A model generated the notes under the pieces. That model made no database searches and was not told the origin of the DNA. It saw nothing but the letters and a program-made list of their open reading frames with translations. The translations under genes and the position numbers were made by a program. From Armatimonadota bacterium (GTDB lineage Bacteria > Sysuimicrobiota > Sysuimicrobiia > Sysuimicrobiales > Humicultoraceae), in the NCBI GenBank assembly GCA_031081715.1, contig JAVHMA010000006.1, forward strand, positions 1 through 64,000: a stretch of 64,000 bases of DNA. The letters run 5' to 3'. Positions 17,925 through 25,128 of this stretch are shown piece by piece; the first letter of the stretch is position 1; every line of letters starts with the position of its first letter.

Positions 17925-18727
17925 CGCACCGCCCCCACCGTGAGCCCGCGCAGGAAGTACCGCTGCGTGAACAGGAAGACGACCACGATGGGGATGGTCA
18001 TGAGCACCGCGCCCGCGGCCACCGCCCGCGTGTTGTGGGCGAACAGCCCCGAGAGGTACAGCAGCCCCACGGCCAGGGGGTACTTCTCGGGCGTCTTCAG
18101 CACGATCAACGGCCACAGGAACGAGTTCCACACCGCCACGAACTCGAACAGCGCGAGCGCGGCCAGCGCGGGCGCGATCACGGGCAGCATCACGCGCCAC
18201 CAGATGCCCCACTCCGAGGCGCCGTCGATGCGCGCCGCGTCCTCCAGCTCGGCCGGCACGGTCAGGAATGCCTGGCGCAGCAGGAAGATCCCGAAGACGG
18301 ACACCGCGCCCGGCAGCAGCACACCGGCGTACGTGTCCACCAGCCCCAGCCGGAGCAGCGTGACGAAGTTCACGATCATGCCCACGTGCCCGGGCAGCAT
18401 CAGGGTGGAGAGCAGCAGCGCGGCCACGAGCTTCCGGCCTGGGAACTCGATGCGCGCCAGGGGGTAGGCGGCCATCGCGCACAGCACGACGTTGAGCGCC
18501 ACCGCGGCGCCGCACAGCAGCACGGTGTTGGCGAAGAAGCGCGGGAGCGGCATCGTCTGCCACACGGTGACGAAGTGCGCCGCCGAGACCGGCCAGGGCA
18601 CGAGCTGGGGCGGGAAGCCGAAGACGCTGCCGGTGGCGCGCAGGGCGATCGAGAGCAGCCACAACAGCGGAAAGATGGCAAACGCCGCGAGCGCCGCCAG
18701 GCCCGCGTAGCGCACGGCCAGCCCCAC
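17921..18727 (-). CDS. Carbohydrate ABC transporter permease, MalG type
   Basis: A 268-residue inner-membrane protein with six membrane segments, starting at GTG. The EAA loop, PAELEDAARIDGASEWGIWWRVMLP, contacts the ATPase. The terminal RYFLRGLTVGAVR is the usual MalG-family end. It pairs with the MalF-type gene 7 bases upstream and overlaps DUF4127 by 4 bp. No ATPase gene is in this operon; a shared MsmK/UgpC-type ATPase such as the one at 36739-37818 could energise it. Confidence 0.93.
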   Translation of the reverse strand: MGLAVRYAGLAALAAFAIFPLLWLLSIALRATGSVFGFPPQLVPWPVSAAHFVTVWQTMPLPRFFANTVLLCGAAVALNVVLCAMAAYPLARIEFPGRKLVAALLLSTLMLPGHVGMIVNFVTLLRLGLVDTYAGVLLPGAVSVFGIFLLRQAFLTVPAELEDAARIDGASEWGIWWRVMLPVIAPALAALALFEFVAVWNSFLWPLIVLKTPEKYPLAVGLLYLSGLFAHNTRAVAAGAVLMTIPIVVVFLFTQRYFLRGLTVGAVR

Positions 18728-18734
18728 GCTGCGG

Positions 18735-19682
18735 CTAGTGATAGGTCCACCCCCCCTCGCGGAAGATGCGGAAGTTGACCGCCGACAGCGCCAGGATGGC
18801 CCCGGCCAGCACCACCGCCAGCGCCGCGGCGTAGCCCATGTCGAGCTGCTGAAACCCGCGGTCGAAGATGTAGTAGAACATGGTGTACGTCCGGAACATC
18901 GGGCCGCCGCCGGTCATCACATAGACCTCCTCGAAGACCTTGAGCGCGGCCATCGCCGAGATCGTCGAGGCGAGCAGAATCGAGGGCCGCAGCAGCGGCA
19001 GGGTGACGCGGCGGAAGACCTGCCATCGCGTGGCACCGTCCACGACGGCCGCCTCCTCCACCTCGGGCGAGATCGCCTGCAGGCCGACCAGGTAGATCAC
19101 CATGTAGAAGCCGAGGCCCTTCCACAGGGTCACGAACATCACCGCGTAGAGCGCCAGGTCGGGATCGCCGAGCCAGGCGACCGGCCGCGCCAGCGCGCCG
19201 ATGCTCAGCAACAGCCAGTTCACCACCCCGTCCTGCTCGAGCAGCCACCGCCACATCAGGCCGACCGCGACCATCGAGGTCACGACCGGGAGGTAGTACG
19301 CGGCACGGAACCACCGGATCCCGCGGACCGGCTTGTTGACCGTGACGGCGAGCGCGATGGAGAGGCCCTGCAGCACCGGCACCACGAGCAGGAACTTCAC
19401 GGAGTTACCCAGCGCGATCCAGAAGTAGCGGTCTTCCGCCATGGCGCGAAAGTGCGCGAGCCCGACGAAGCGCGGCGGCGAGATCACGTCGTAGTCGAAC
19501 AGGGCGAGCGCGGTGCCGAAGAGCACAGGGTAGAACGTGAAGACGCCGAGCAGAACCAGCGCCGGCGTCAGGAACGCGTAGGCGACCGCCGCGGCGCGAC
19601 GCTCCCGCCGGGTGAGCCCCCGGCGACCGACGCGGGCGGCGGCGCGGACGGCGGGGCGCGCGGGGCGGGCCTCAGCCCCCAT
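18735..19682 (-). CDS. Carbohydrate ABC transporter permease, MalF type
   Basis: Sugar permease of about 315 residues. The cytoplasmic start is Arg-rich (GRRGLTRRERR), then comes the first membrane segment AYAFLTPALVLLGVF. The EAA loop reads PEVEEAAVVDGATRWQVFRRVTLP. The start is set at the ATG giving an 11-bp overlap with the esterase gene; an ATG at 19727 would lengthen the overlap to 56 bp. It forms the translocation channel with the MalG-type protein encoded downstream. Confidence 0.92.
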   Translation of the reverse strand: MGAEARPARPAVRAAARVGRRGLTRRERRAAAVAYAFLTPALVLLGVFTFYPVLFGTALALFDYDVISPPRFVGLAHFRAMAEDRYFWIALGNSVKFLLVVPVLQGLSIALAVTVNKPVRGIRWFRAAYYLPVVTSMVAVGLMWRWLLEQDGVVNWLLLSIGALARPVAWLGDPDLALYAVMFVTLWKGLGFYMVIYLVGLQAISPEVEEAAVVDGATRWQVFRRVTLPLLRPSILLASTISAMAALKVFEEVYVMTGGGPMFRTYTMFYYIFDRGFQQLDMGYAAALAVVLAGAILALSAVNFRIFREGGWTYH

Positions 19683-20685
19683 CGGGGCCGGCGAGCGTTT
19701 CGCAGAGCCGTCGGAGGGACTCGACATAGCGGTAGTTGATGGAGGTGTGATCGTCGTCGAACTCCGCGTACTCGTGCCGGATCCCCAGGGCCTGGAGGCG
19801 CCGGTGGAGCTGGCGCGCCCCGAGGTGGAGGTGGTACTGATCGCGCGAACCGCACTCCAGATAGATGAGCCGGTGGCGGCGGAGCGCGTCGGCGTAGCGC
19901 GGGGCCATGCGGAGCGGATCCCAGTCGAGCCAGCGCGCCCAGGTCTCCTCGTCGAGCGCGCCCGTGTGCGGGTCGAACGGCAGGTCGAACCGAAACGGCG
20001 CCCGGGCCGGGTTCGGCGAGTACGCCATCGCCATGGCGGCGATGTTCACCGCCGTCAGCGCGTCGTGGGTCTTCTTGGGCATCTCGAGGAACGCCTGGAG
20101 GAAGGCATCGGAGCCGCCGTACTTCGCCACGATGTTGCAATACTTCCAGAAGTCGGGCATATAGCAGGCTTCGAAGAACATATCGCCCGAGTGCGACGCC
20201 ACCGCCCCGAAGACGTCGGGGTGGCGCATCGCCAGGACGAGGGCGCCGTAGCCGCCGCTCGACTTGCCGTCGACGCCGCGGTGGCGCGCGGAGGGCAGCG
20301 TCCGGTACCGACCGTCGACGAACGCGACGAGCTCGCGCGCGACGAAGTCCTCGTATCGGCCGGTGGCCTCGGAGTTCAGGTACTGGCTGCCGCCGAAGCG
20401 TGTGAAGCCGTCCGCCATGACCAGGATCGCCGGCGGCGCGCCCGCCGCCGCCGCCCGGTCCATGCACTCGGGCAGCGAGGGCACCCACGGGTTCGCGTTG
20501 ATCGCGGAGAGCCCGATGCCGGTGAAGCCGTGCAGCCAGTAGATGACGGGATAGCGAGCCGCACCGTCGTCGTAGCCTGGCGGCAGGTAGACCGGGATAC
20601 GGCGGACGTGGGGGTCGCCGAGCGGGTTGCCGCGGAGCTCGCGGCTGTCGACCTCCTCCACCACCAGGCGCCCGCGGAGCGTCAT
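19672..20685 (-). CDS. Alpha/beta-hydrolase fold esterase (esterase D/Fes-like)
   Basis: A 337-residue putative esterase (PF00756-type). Markers are RRIPVYLPPGYDDG near residue 30, the oxyanion region YWLHGFTG and the nucleophile elbow GVDGKSSGGYGA, whose Ser lies about residue 141. The catalytic acid and His are expected around DPLRMAP and EFDDDHTS near the C-terminus. There is no export signal, so it should act in the cytoplasm. Such esterases remove acyl groups from carbohydrates or siderophores. It is encoded between the binding protein and the permeases of a sugar importer, which suggests deacylation of an acylated sugar ligand. Confidence 0.85.
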   Translation of the reverse strand: MTLRGRLVVEEVDSRELRGNPLGDPHVRRIPVYLPPGYDDGAARYPVIYWLHGFTGIGLSAINANPWVPSLPECMDRAAAAGAPPAILVMADGFTRFGGSQYLNSEATGRYEDFVARELVAFVDGRYRTLPSARHRGVDGKSSGGYGALVLAMRHPDVFGAVASHSGDMFFEACYMPDFWKYCNIVAKYGGSDAFLQAFLEMPKKTHDALTAVNIAAMAMAYSPNPARAPFRFDLPFDPHTGALDEETWARWLDWDPLRMAPRYADALRRHRLIYLECGSRDQYHLHLGARQLHRRLQALGIRHEYAEFDDDHTSINYRYVESLRRLCETLAGPDGG

Positions 20686-20732
20686 CCTGGCGGAAGATTC
20701 AGGACGCCGTGAAAGGACCCCTGCTCCAAGAC

Positions 20733-20746
20733 AGCCGGTGCCGGCT
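20733..20746. other. Palindromic hairpin after the binding-protein stop
   Basis: AGCCGG-TG-CCGGCT is a perfect 6-bp stem overlapping the stop of the sugar-binding-protein gene on the minus strand. It lies just before the esterase gene. Hairpins here often protect binding-protein mRNA or partly terminate transcription to lower permease levels. A similar arrangement occurs after the other sugar-binding-protein gene at 34972-34997. Confidence 0.35.
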
Positions 20747-21983
20747 AGAGGCGCTCGTTCCAGCCGCGGACCGCCCAGTCGAGCGCGTCCTGCGGGCTCC
20801 GCTTGCCGTAGAACGCGCTCTCGACGGCCTCGCGAAAGATACGGAACAGGTCCCCGGCGTGCGGCACGACGACGCTCAGATCGCGCGCGACCGGCAAGTC
20901 TGCGGCGGCGATGCGACGCGCGACGTCCTCGGGCCCGCTCCCCGCCGCCCGGAAGAACGGATCCGCCGCGGCCCGGCGAGTGGACGGGAAGACCACCACC
21001 CGGCGGCTGAACGCGAGCTGGTTGGCGTCGTTGGTAACGTAGAGCGCGAAGTCTACCGCCGCCTGCCGGTGGCGCGAGGCGCGCGGGACCGAGACCACCA
21101 TCGTCGCCAGGTGCAGCACGCGGCCGCGGCCCCGGGGGTAGGCCGCCACGCGCGTCTGCGCGTAGACCTCGGGGTTGTCCTGCTTCACCCGCAGGAGAAA
21201 CTGGGGCCCGGTCACGAGCATGCCGAGCCGGCCGGCGCTGTACCGCTCGGTCGCGCCCAGGTAGCCGCGGCGCAGCGTGTCCTCGGGGAAGTAGTCCGCC
21301 TTGAACAGTTCCACGTACTGCGCCAGGTAGCGCACGTGCGCCGGCGAGTTGAAGACCGCCCGCTTCCCGTCCGGGCTCAGCACCGGGAGTCCGTGTTCCT
21401 GGAACCGGTGGAGCATGCGCACGCCGTCCACGTTGGGCATGAAACCGTAGGTGCCCGTGCGGTCCTTGATCTGGCGGGCGTGGCGAATCATCTCGTCCTC
21501 GGTCCGGGGCGGCGCGGCCGGATCGAGGCCCGCGCGCTCGTAGAGCACCGCATTATAGGCCGTCACGCTCGGCGTGACGTACCAGGGCACACCGTAGGTG
21601 CGGCCGCCTACCCGCGCCGAGCGCCACAGGCCCTCGAAGTACCGGGCGCGGGCCTCCGCCGGGACGGCCGCGTCCATGTCCACCAGCGCGTCGCGCTGCG
21701 CCAGCCGCACCGCGATCTCGGTGTTGAGGTTGACCACGTCGGGCGCCACGCGGCCGGCGAGCGCCGCGAGCAGGCGCTGCTCGACAGCCTGGAACTGCAC
21801 GTCCACCCAGCGGACGCGCACGGTCGGGTTGGCCTGCTGGTAGGCGGCGATCAGGCCGTTGACGTAGTCGGTGAAGAACGGCTGCAGGGAGATGGTCCAG
21901 AACTCGAGGGTCACGGCGGGCGCGGCCGTGCCGTGCCCGATGACGCCCAGCAGCAGCACAAGGGCCAGGACAACCGCCCTCAT
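20745..21983 (-). CDS. Extracellular sugar-binding protein of ABC transporter (family 1)
   Basis: A 412-residue exported binding protein. The signal peptide is MRAVVLALVLLLGVIGHGTA-APA; the mature protein begins VTLEFWTIS. Family-1 features are PDVVNLNTEIAVRLAQRDALVDMD, YGVPWYVTP and the C-terminal AVDFALYVTNDANQLAFSRR. The ATG overlaps the stop of the PP-loop gene (ATGA). It supplies the MalF/MalG pair encoded further on, probably with an oligosaccharide or glycoside ligand. An upstream in-frame ATG at 22055 would bury the signal sequence and is rejected. Confidence 0.92.
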   Translation of the reverse strand: MRAVVLALVLLLGVIGHGTAAPAVTLEFWTISLQPFFTDYVNGLIAAYQQANPTVRVRWVDVQFQAVEQRLLAALAGRVAPDVVNLNTEIAVRLAQRDALVDMDAAVPAEARARYFEGLWRSARVGGRTYGVPWYVTPSVTAYNAVLYERAGLDPAAPPRTEDEMIRHARQIKDRTGTYGFMPNVDGVRMLHRFQEHGLPVLSPDGKRAVFNSPAHVRYLAQYVELFKADYFPEDTLRRGYLGATERYSAGRLGMLVTGPQFLLRVKQDNPEVYAQTRVAAYPRGRGRVLHLATMVVSVPRASRHRQAAVDFALYVTNDANQLAFSRRVVVFPSTRRAAADPFFRAAGSGPEDVARRIAAADLPVARDLSVVVPHAGDLFRIFREAVESAFYGKRSPQDALDWAVRGWNERL

Positions 21984-22966
21984 GTCGGCGTCCCGGCCGG
22001 CACCGCGTCGACGACCTGGAAGGTGCGGAGGCGCGGGTTTTGGCTCGGCCGCCACTCCACCTCGATCGGGTGCGCGAAGTCCACTGCCAGGCGACCGCGG
22101 GCCACCCAGCCGCGCCCGGCGGCATCGCCGGCGAGCGCCGGGCCGGCCATGACCACGAGGCGCTGCGGGCCGTCCACAAATCGGACCTCGTCCAGGACCG
22201 GGAGGCGCACGAGCGCCGCACGGATCGCCTCCCGCACCTCGGCCGGCGGATGCGGGCGCACGTTCACGAGCGCGACGTTGCGCGACAGGGGGCCGATGAT
22301 CTTCACGTTCGCCAGGTCGGCCCGCACCCCGTGGCTTGACAGCACCTCGAGCAGCACCTCGTTCGCCTCGGCCACGGCGCGGCCGTGATAGGTAGGGCTG
22401 ACCAGTGGCTTCAGCAGGTGCTTGAGTTTGCAGCCCTCGCGCCCCGGGTGCTCGCCGATACGCGGTATCCGCAGGCCCAGCTCGTCGGCGAGCCCGCGGA
22501 TCTGCGGCTTGTCCAGGTCGAGCAGCGGCGCGTAGAAGCCGTTGGCAACCTTGACGCCCATCTGGCCCCAGGTGTCACTGCGGTTCGACCCGGTGAGCAC
22601 CAGGCGGCCGCGCGAGGCGGCCTTCACCATGCCGAGCTTGATCGTCCGCGTGCACCGGTTGCAGGCCGGGCCGCCGCGCTGGACGACGTGCTGCATCCCC
22701 TGGCCCAGCAGACAGCGCTGGGGTAGCCCGAGCTGGTCGGCCATCTCCAGGACGATGCGGTTGCCGCGCCGGTAGGCGTACTGCCCCATGTTCACCGTGA
22801 CGAGCAGCACGCGGTCCCCGCCGAGGGCATCGCGGGCAAGCGCGGCGACCGTGGACGAGTCCAGGCCGCCGCTGAAGGCGACGACGACGGGCGCGCCGGC
22901 GGCGACCTCGCGGATCTCCGTCAGCAGGCCATCGAGCAGGGCTGAGCGCGCGGCCACCGGCGTCAT
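21980..22966 (-). CDS. PP-loop superfamily ATP-pyrophosphatase, LarE-like
   Basis: A 328-residue protein. The adenylation PP-loop is FSGGLDSSTVA (about residue 31), as in LarE, ExsB/QueC and TtuA. A CNRC pair (around residue 104) and a later GREGC give three cysteines in the order seen in Fe-S-containing sulfur-transfer members. C-terminal SRNVALVNVRPHP resembles the LarE C-domain. LarE builds the nickel-pincer cofactor by donating sulfur; this relative could modify a cofactor, a tRNA or a metabolite. It heads the long minus-strand sugar operon, which is unexpected. A TATAAT element on the minus strand (22976-22981) lies so close that the mRNA may be almost leaderless. Confidence 0.78.
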   Translation of the reverse strand: MTPVAARSALLDGLLTEIREVAAGAPVVVAFSGGLDSSTVAALARDALGGDRVLLVTVNMGQYAYRRGNRIVLEMADQLGLPQRCLLGQGMQHVVQRGGPACNRCTRTIKLGMVKAASRGRLVLTGSNRSDTWGQMGVKVANGFYAPLLDLDKPQIRGLADELGLRIPRIGEHPGREGCKLKHLLKPLVSPTYHGRAVAEANEVLLEVLSSHGVRADLANVKIIGPLSRNVALVNVRPHPPAEVREAIRAALVRLPVLDEVRFVDGPQRLVVMAGPALAGDAAGRGWVARGRLAVDFAHPIEVEWRPSQNPRLRTFQVVDAVPAGTPT

Positions 22967-22975
22967 CGCGCCTCC

Positions 22976-22981
22976 ATTATA
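22976..22981 (-). promoter_or_regulatory. Putative -10 element of the ten-gene operon
   Basis: TATAAT reads on the minus strand 9 bases before the ATG of the PP-loop gene. The predicted start point is only a few bases before the ATG. No good -35 match is seen 16-18 bases further out. GGAGG lies between the -10 and the ATG. This could be the promoter of the whole 22966-to-12227 operon. Confidence 0.45.
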
Positions 22982-23078
22982 GTACGCTTGCCCGCGCGGC
23001 CAGGAGGAACTCCTGCGGGCGATCCGAACACAACAGGGACAGGTTCGGACTCATCTTCGTTGTCGCGGAGGTGCCGGC

Positions 23079-23429
23079 ATGAGCACGTCGCCCGCGTCGG
23101 ACTCGAACAAGCTGCTGGCGGCCCTGGCGTATCCGATCTGGATCATCGCCCTGGTCATCGTGGTGACCGACATGAAGAAGGACGCGTTCATGCGGCACCA
23201 CGGCTGGACGGCCCTGTTCTGGGGCATCGCCTGGGTCGCCATCTACGTGATCCTGACCATCCTGGGGAACATCCCCATCCTGGGCTGGCTGCTGGTCATC
23301 GTGGGCGGCCCGATCCTGTGGCTGGCGTGGCTCATCCTGTCGATCTACTACGCGCTGCAGGCGTACAACGGCAAGGAAGTCAGCATCCCGCTGGTCAGCG
23401 ACTGGGCGAAGCGGTACGCCGCGTCCTAG
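23079..23429 (+). CDS. Small membrane protein, DUF4870-like
   Basis: A 116-residue protein with four hydrophobic stretches, a charged MKKDAFMRHHGW between the first two, and a conserved-looking AYPIWIIALVIV start. This matches the DUF4870/Tic20-like group of small integral membrane proteins (residues entering at F.R.H), whose function is unknown. A GGAGGTG ribosome site precedes the ATG. It is monocistronic, divergent from the PP-loop gene and followed by the oppositely oriented tRNA gene. Confidence 0.75.
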   Translation: MSTSPASDSNKLLAALAYPIWIIALVIVVTDMKKDAFMRHHGWTALFWGIAWVAIYVILTILGNIPILGWLLVIVGGPILWLAWLILSIYYALQAYNGKEVSIPLVSDWAKRYAAS

Positions 23430-23519
23430 CCCCCGGCTCAGACCACCCTGTTGCGCGCCGCGCGCCTGGACGAGGCGGCCGCGGTGCGGCGTCATGGCGG
23501 CGTTGCGGTCAGGTGCTGC

Positions 23520-23609
23520 TGGCGGAGAGGGTGGGATTCGAACCCACGAGGGCTTGCACCCTAACGGATTTCAAGTCCGCCGCCTTCAACCAGGCTCAGC
23601 CACCTCTCC
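23520..23609 (-). tRNA. tRNA-Ser (anticodon UGA)
   Basis: Read on the minus strand: acceptor GGAGAGG/CCTCTCC (23603-23609 with 23524-23530), discriminator G and encoded CCA (23520-23522). The anticodon loop is CTTGAAA, with the anticodon at 23571-23573. A long variable arm (AGGG..CCCT) is typical of class II serine tRNA, and the T-arm is GTGGG-TTCGAAT-CCCAC. Length is 90 bases with CCA. It decodes UCA/UCN serine codons. Confidence 0.96.
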
Positions 23610-23616
23610 AGAGGCC

Positions 23617-23622
23617 ATTATA
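23617..23622 (-). promoter_or_regulatory. -10 element of tRNA-Ser
   Basis: TATAAT on the minus strand, 7 bases before the mature tRNA 5' end, so transcription would begin at or very near the mature end. The -35 region is poor (TTCGCC-like). Confidence 0.5.
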
Positions 23623-23647
23623 GCCAACCCGCCGAGGGAGGCGAACC

Positions 23648-25063
23648 ATGCACGATCTCGTCCTGGCCGGCGGGCACGTGCTCGACCCGGCCAACAACCT
23701 GGACGGCCCGGCCGACGTGGGCATCGCCGGCGGCCGCGTCGCCGAGGTCGGCCGCGTCACCACCGGTGCGCGGCGGACGATCGACGTCGGCGGCCGATAT
23801 GTGCTCCCCGGCCTGATCGACACCCACGCGCACCTCTCGCGACACTTCGGATCGGCCGAGGGACATGCGATGGTAGCCGAGACCGGGGTGGTGACCGTGT
23901 TGGACCTGGCGGGCGACGCCGACGACCTGGCGGGCGCCCTCGCCGGCGGTGGCGCGGGCCTCAACGTCGCCTACCTGCACCCGCTGATTCCCGATCGCAC
24001 GGTGCCGGGCCGCGACCCCTCGGCCGACGAGGTCGGGCGCGCGGTGGACAGCGCGCTCGAGGCCGGGGCGCTCGGCATCAAGCTGCTCGGCGGCCATTAC
24101 CCTCTGACCCCGGGCGCCACGGGCCGGGCCATGGACGCGGCCACGGCCCGGCGCTGCTACCTGGCGTTCCACGTCGGCACGACCGAGACCGGCTCGGACG
24201 TCCGCGGCCTGGCCGAGGCGCTCGACCTGGCCGCGGGCCGGCGCATCCACATCGCGCACGTGAACTCGTACTGCCGCGGACAGACGACCGGCGACCCGGT
24301 GGCCGAGGCACAGCAGGCCCTGGACCTGCTCTACGCGTATCCGTCGGCGCTGTCGGAGTCATATCTGTCCGTCCACAATGGCACCTCGGCGCGCTGCGAC
24401 GACGGCATCCCGACCAGCGGCGTCACGCGCACCTGCCTGCGGCTGGGCGGCTACGAGCAGACCGAGCGCGGGCTGGAGGCCGCGATCCGCGCGGGCTACG
24501 CGCGCATCCACGCGATCGCCGGCGGCCGCGTGATCCTGGCGACGCCGCAGGCCGGCCTGGAAGCCTGGCGTGCGGCCGGCACCGACGCCGGCATCTCGTT
24601 CCCGGTGAACCACATCCCCTCGGCGATCCTGCTCGCCACCGCGCGGCGCGCGGGCCGGTTCGTCATCGAGGCGCTGTCCACCGACGGCGGCTCGATCCCC
24701 CGCAACTTCCTGGTGCGCCACGGCCTGATGCTCGTCCAGATAGGCGCGTGGACCCTGCGCGACTTCGCGGTCAAGGCCAGCCTCAACCCGGCCCGGATGC
24801 TGGGCATCCCGACCAAGGGCCACCTCGCGGTGGGCGCCGACGCCGACGTAACGGTGGTGGACCCCGACGCGGGCCGCGCGATCTGGTCGGTGGCCGGCGG
24901 CCGGTTGGTCCTCGACGAGGGCCACCTGGTCGGCCGCGGCGGCGCGTTCATCACCACGCCGCGGGGCGAAGCCGCGGTGCGCGCGCGGCTCGGCGCCTGC
25001 GCCGTCGTCCACGCGGAGGGCTGGGGCGAGGACGACGACCGCGCGGCGGGGTACCGGGCTTGA
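23648..25063 (+). CDS. Amidohydrolase family protein (dihydroorotase/D-aminoacylase-like)
   Basis: A 471-residue metal-dependent amidohydrolase. The small beta-sandwich start contains LVLAGGHVLDPANN. The metal motif is GLIDTHAHLS (HxH near residue 60); the bridging-lysine candidate is GIKLLGGH near residue 138; further ligand His residues lie in AFHVGT and HIAHVNS. The C-terminal ASLNPARMLGIPTKGHLAVGADADVTVVD is typical. Substrate is unclear: no pyrimidine genes are adjacent, and the unusual long segment around SYCRGQTTGDP argues against classical PyrC. GGGAGGCG precedes the ATG. The next gene is a P5C-type aldehyde dehydrogenase. Confidence 0.85.
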   Translation: MHDLVLAGGHVLDPANNLDGPADVGIAGGRVAEVGRVTTGARRTIDVGGRYVLPGLIDTHAHLSRHFGSAEGHAMVAETGVVTVLDLAGDADDLAGALAGGGAGLNVAYLHPLIPDRTVPGRDPSADEVGRAVDSALEAGALGIKLLGGHYPLTPGATGRAMDAATARRCYLAFHVGTTETGSDVRGLAEALDLAAGRRIHIAHVNSYCRGQTTGDPVAEAQQALDLLYAYPSALSESYLSVHNGTSARCDDGIPTSGVTRTCLRLGGYEQTERGLEAAIRAGYARIHAIAGGRVILATPQAGLEAWRAAGTDAGISFPVNHIPSAILLATARRAGRFVIEALSTDGGSIPRNFLVRHGLMLVQIGAWTLRDFAVKASLNPARMLGIPTKGHLAVGADADVTVVDPDAGRAIWSVAGGRLVLDEGHLVGRGGAFITTPRGEAAVRARLGACAVVHAEGWGEDDDRAAGYRA

Positions 25064-25128
25064 CCCGCGGGCGCGTCCGGCCCAGTGTATGTGGTGGCGA
25101 TCCGAGTTCCCCACCCCCGAGGTGAGTG

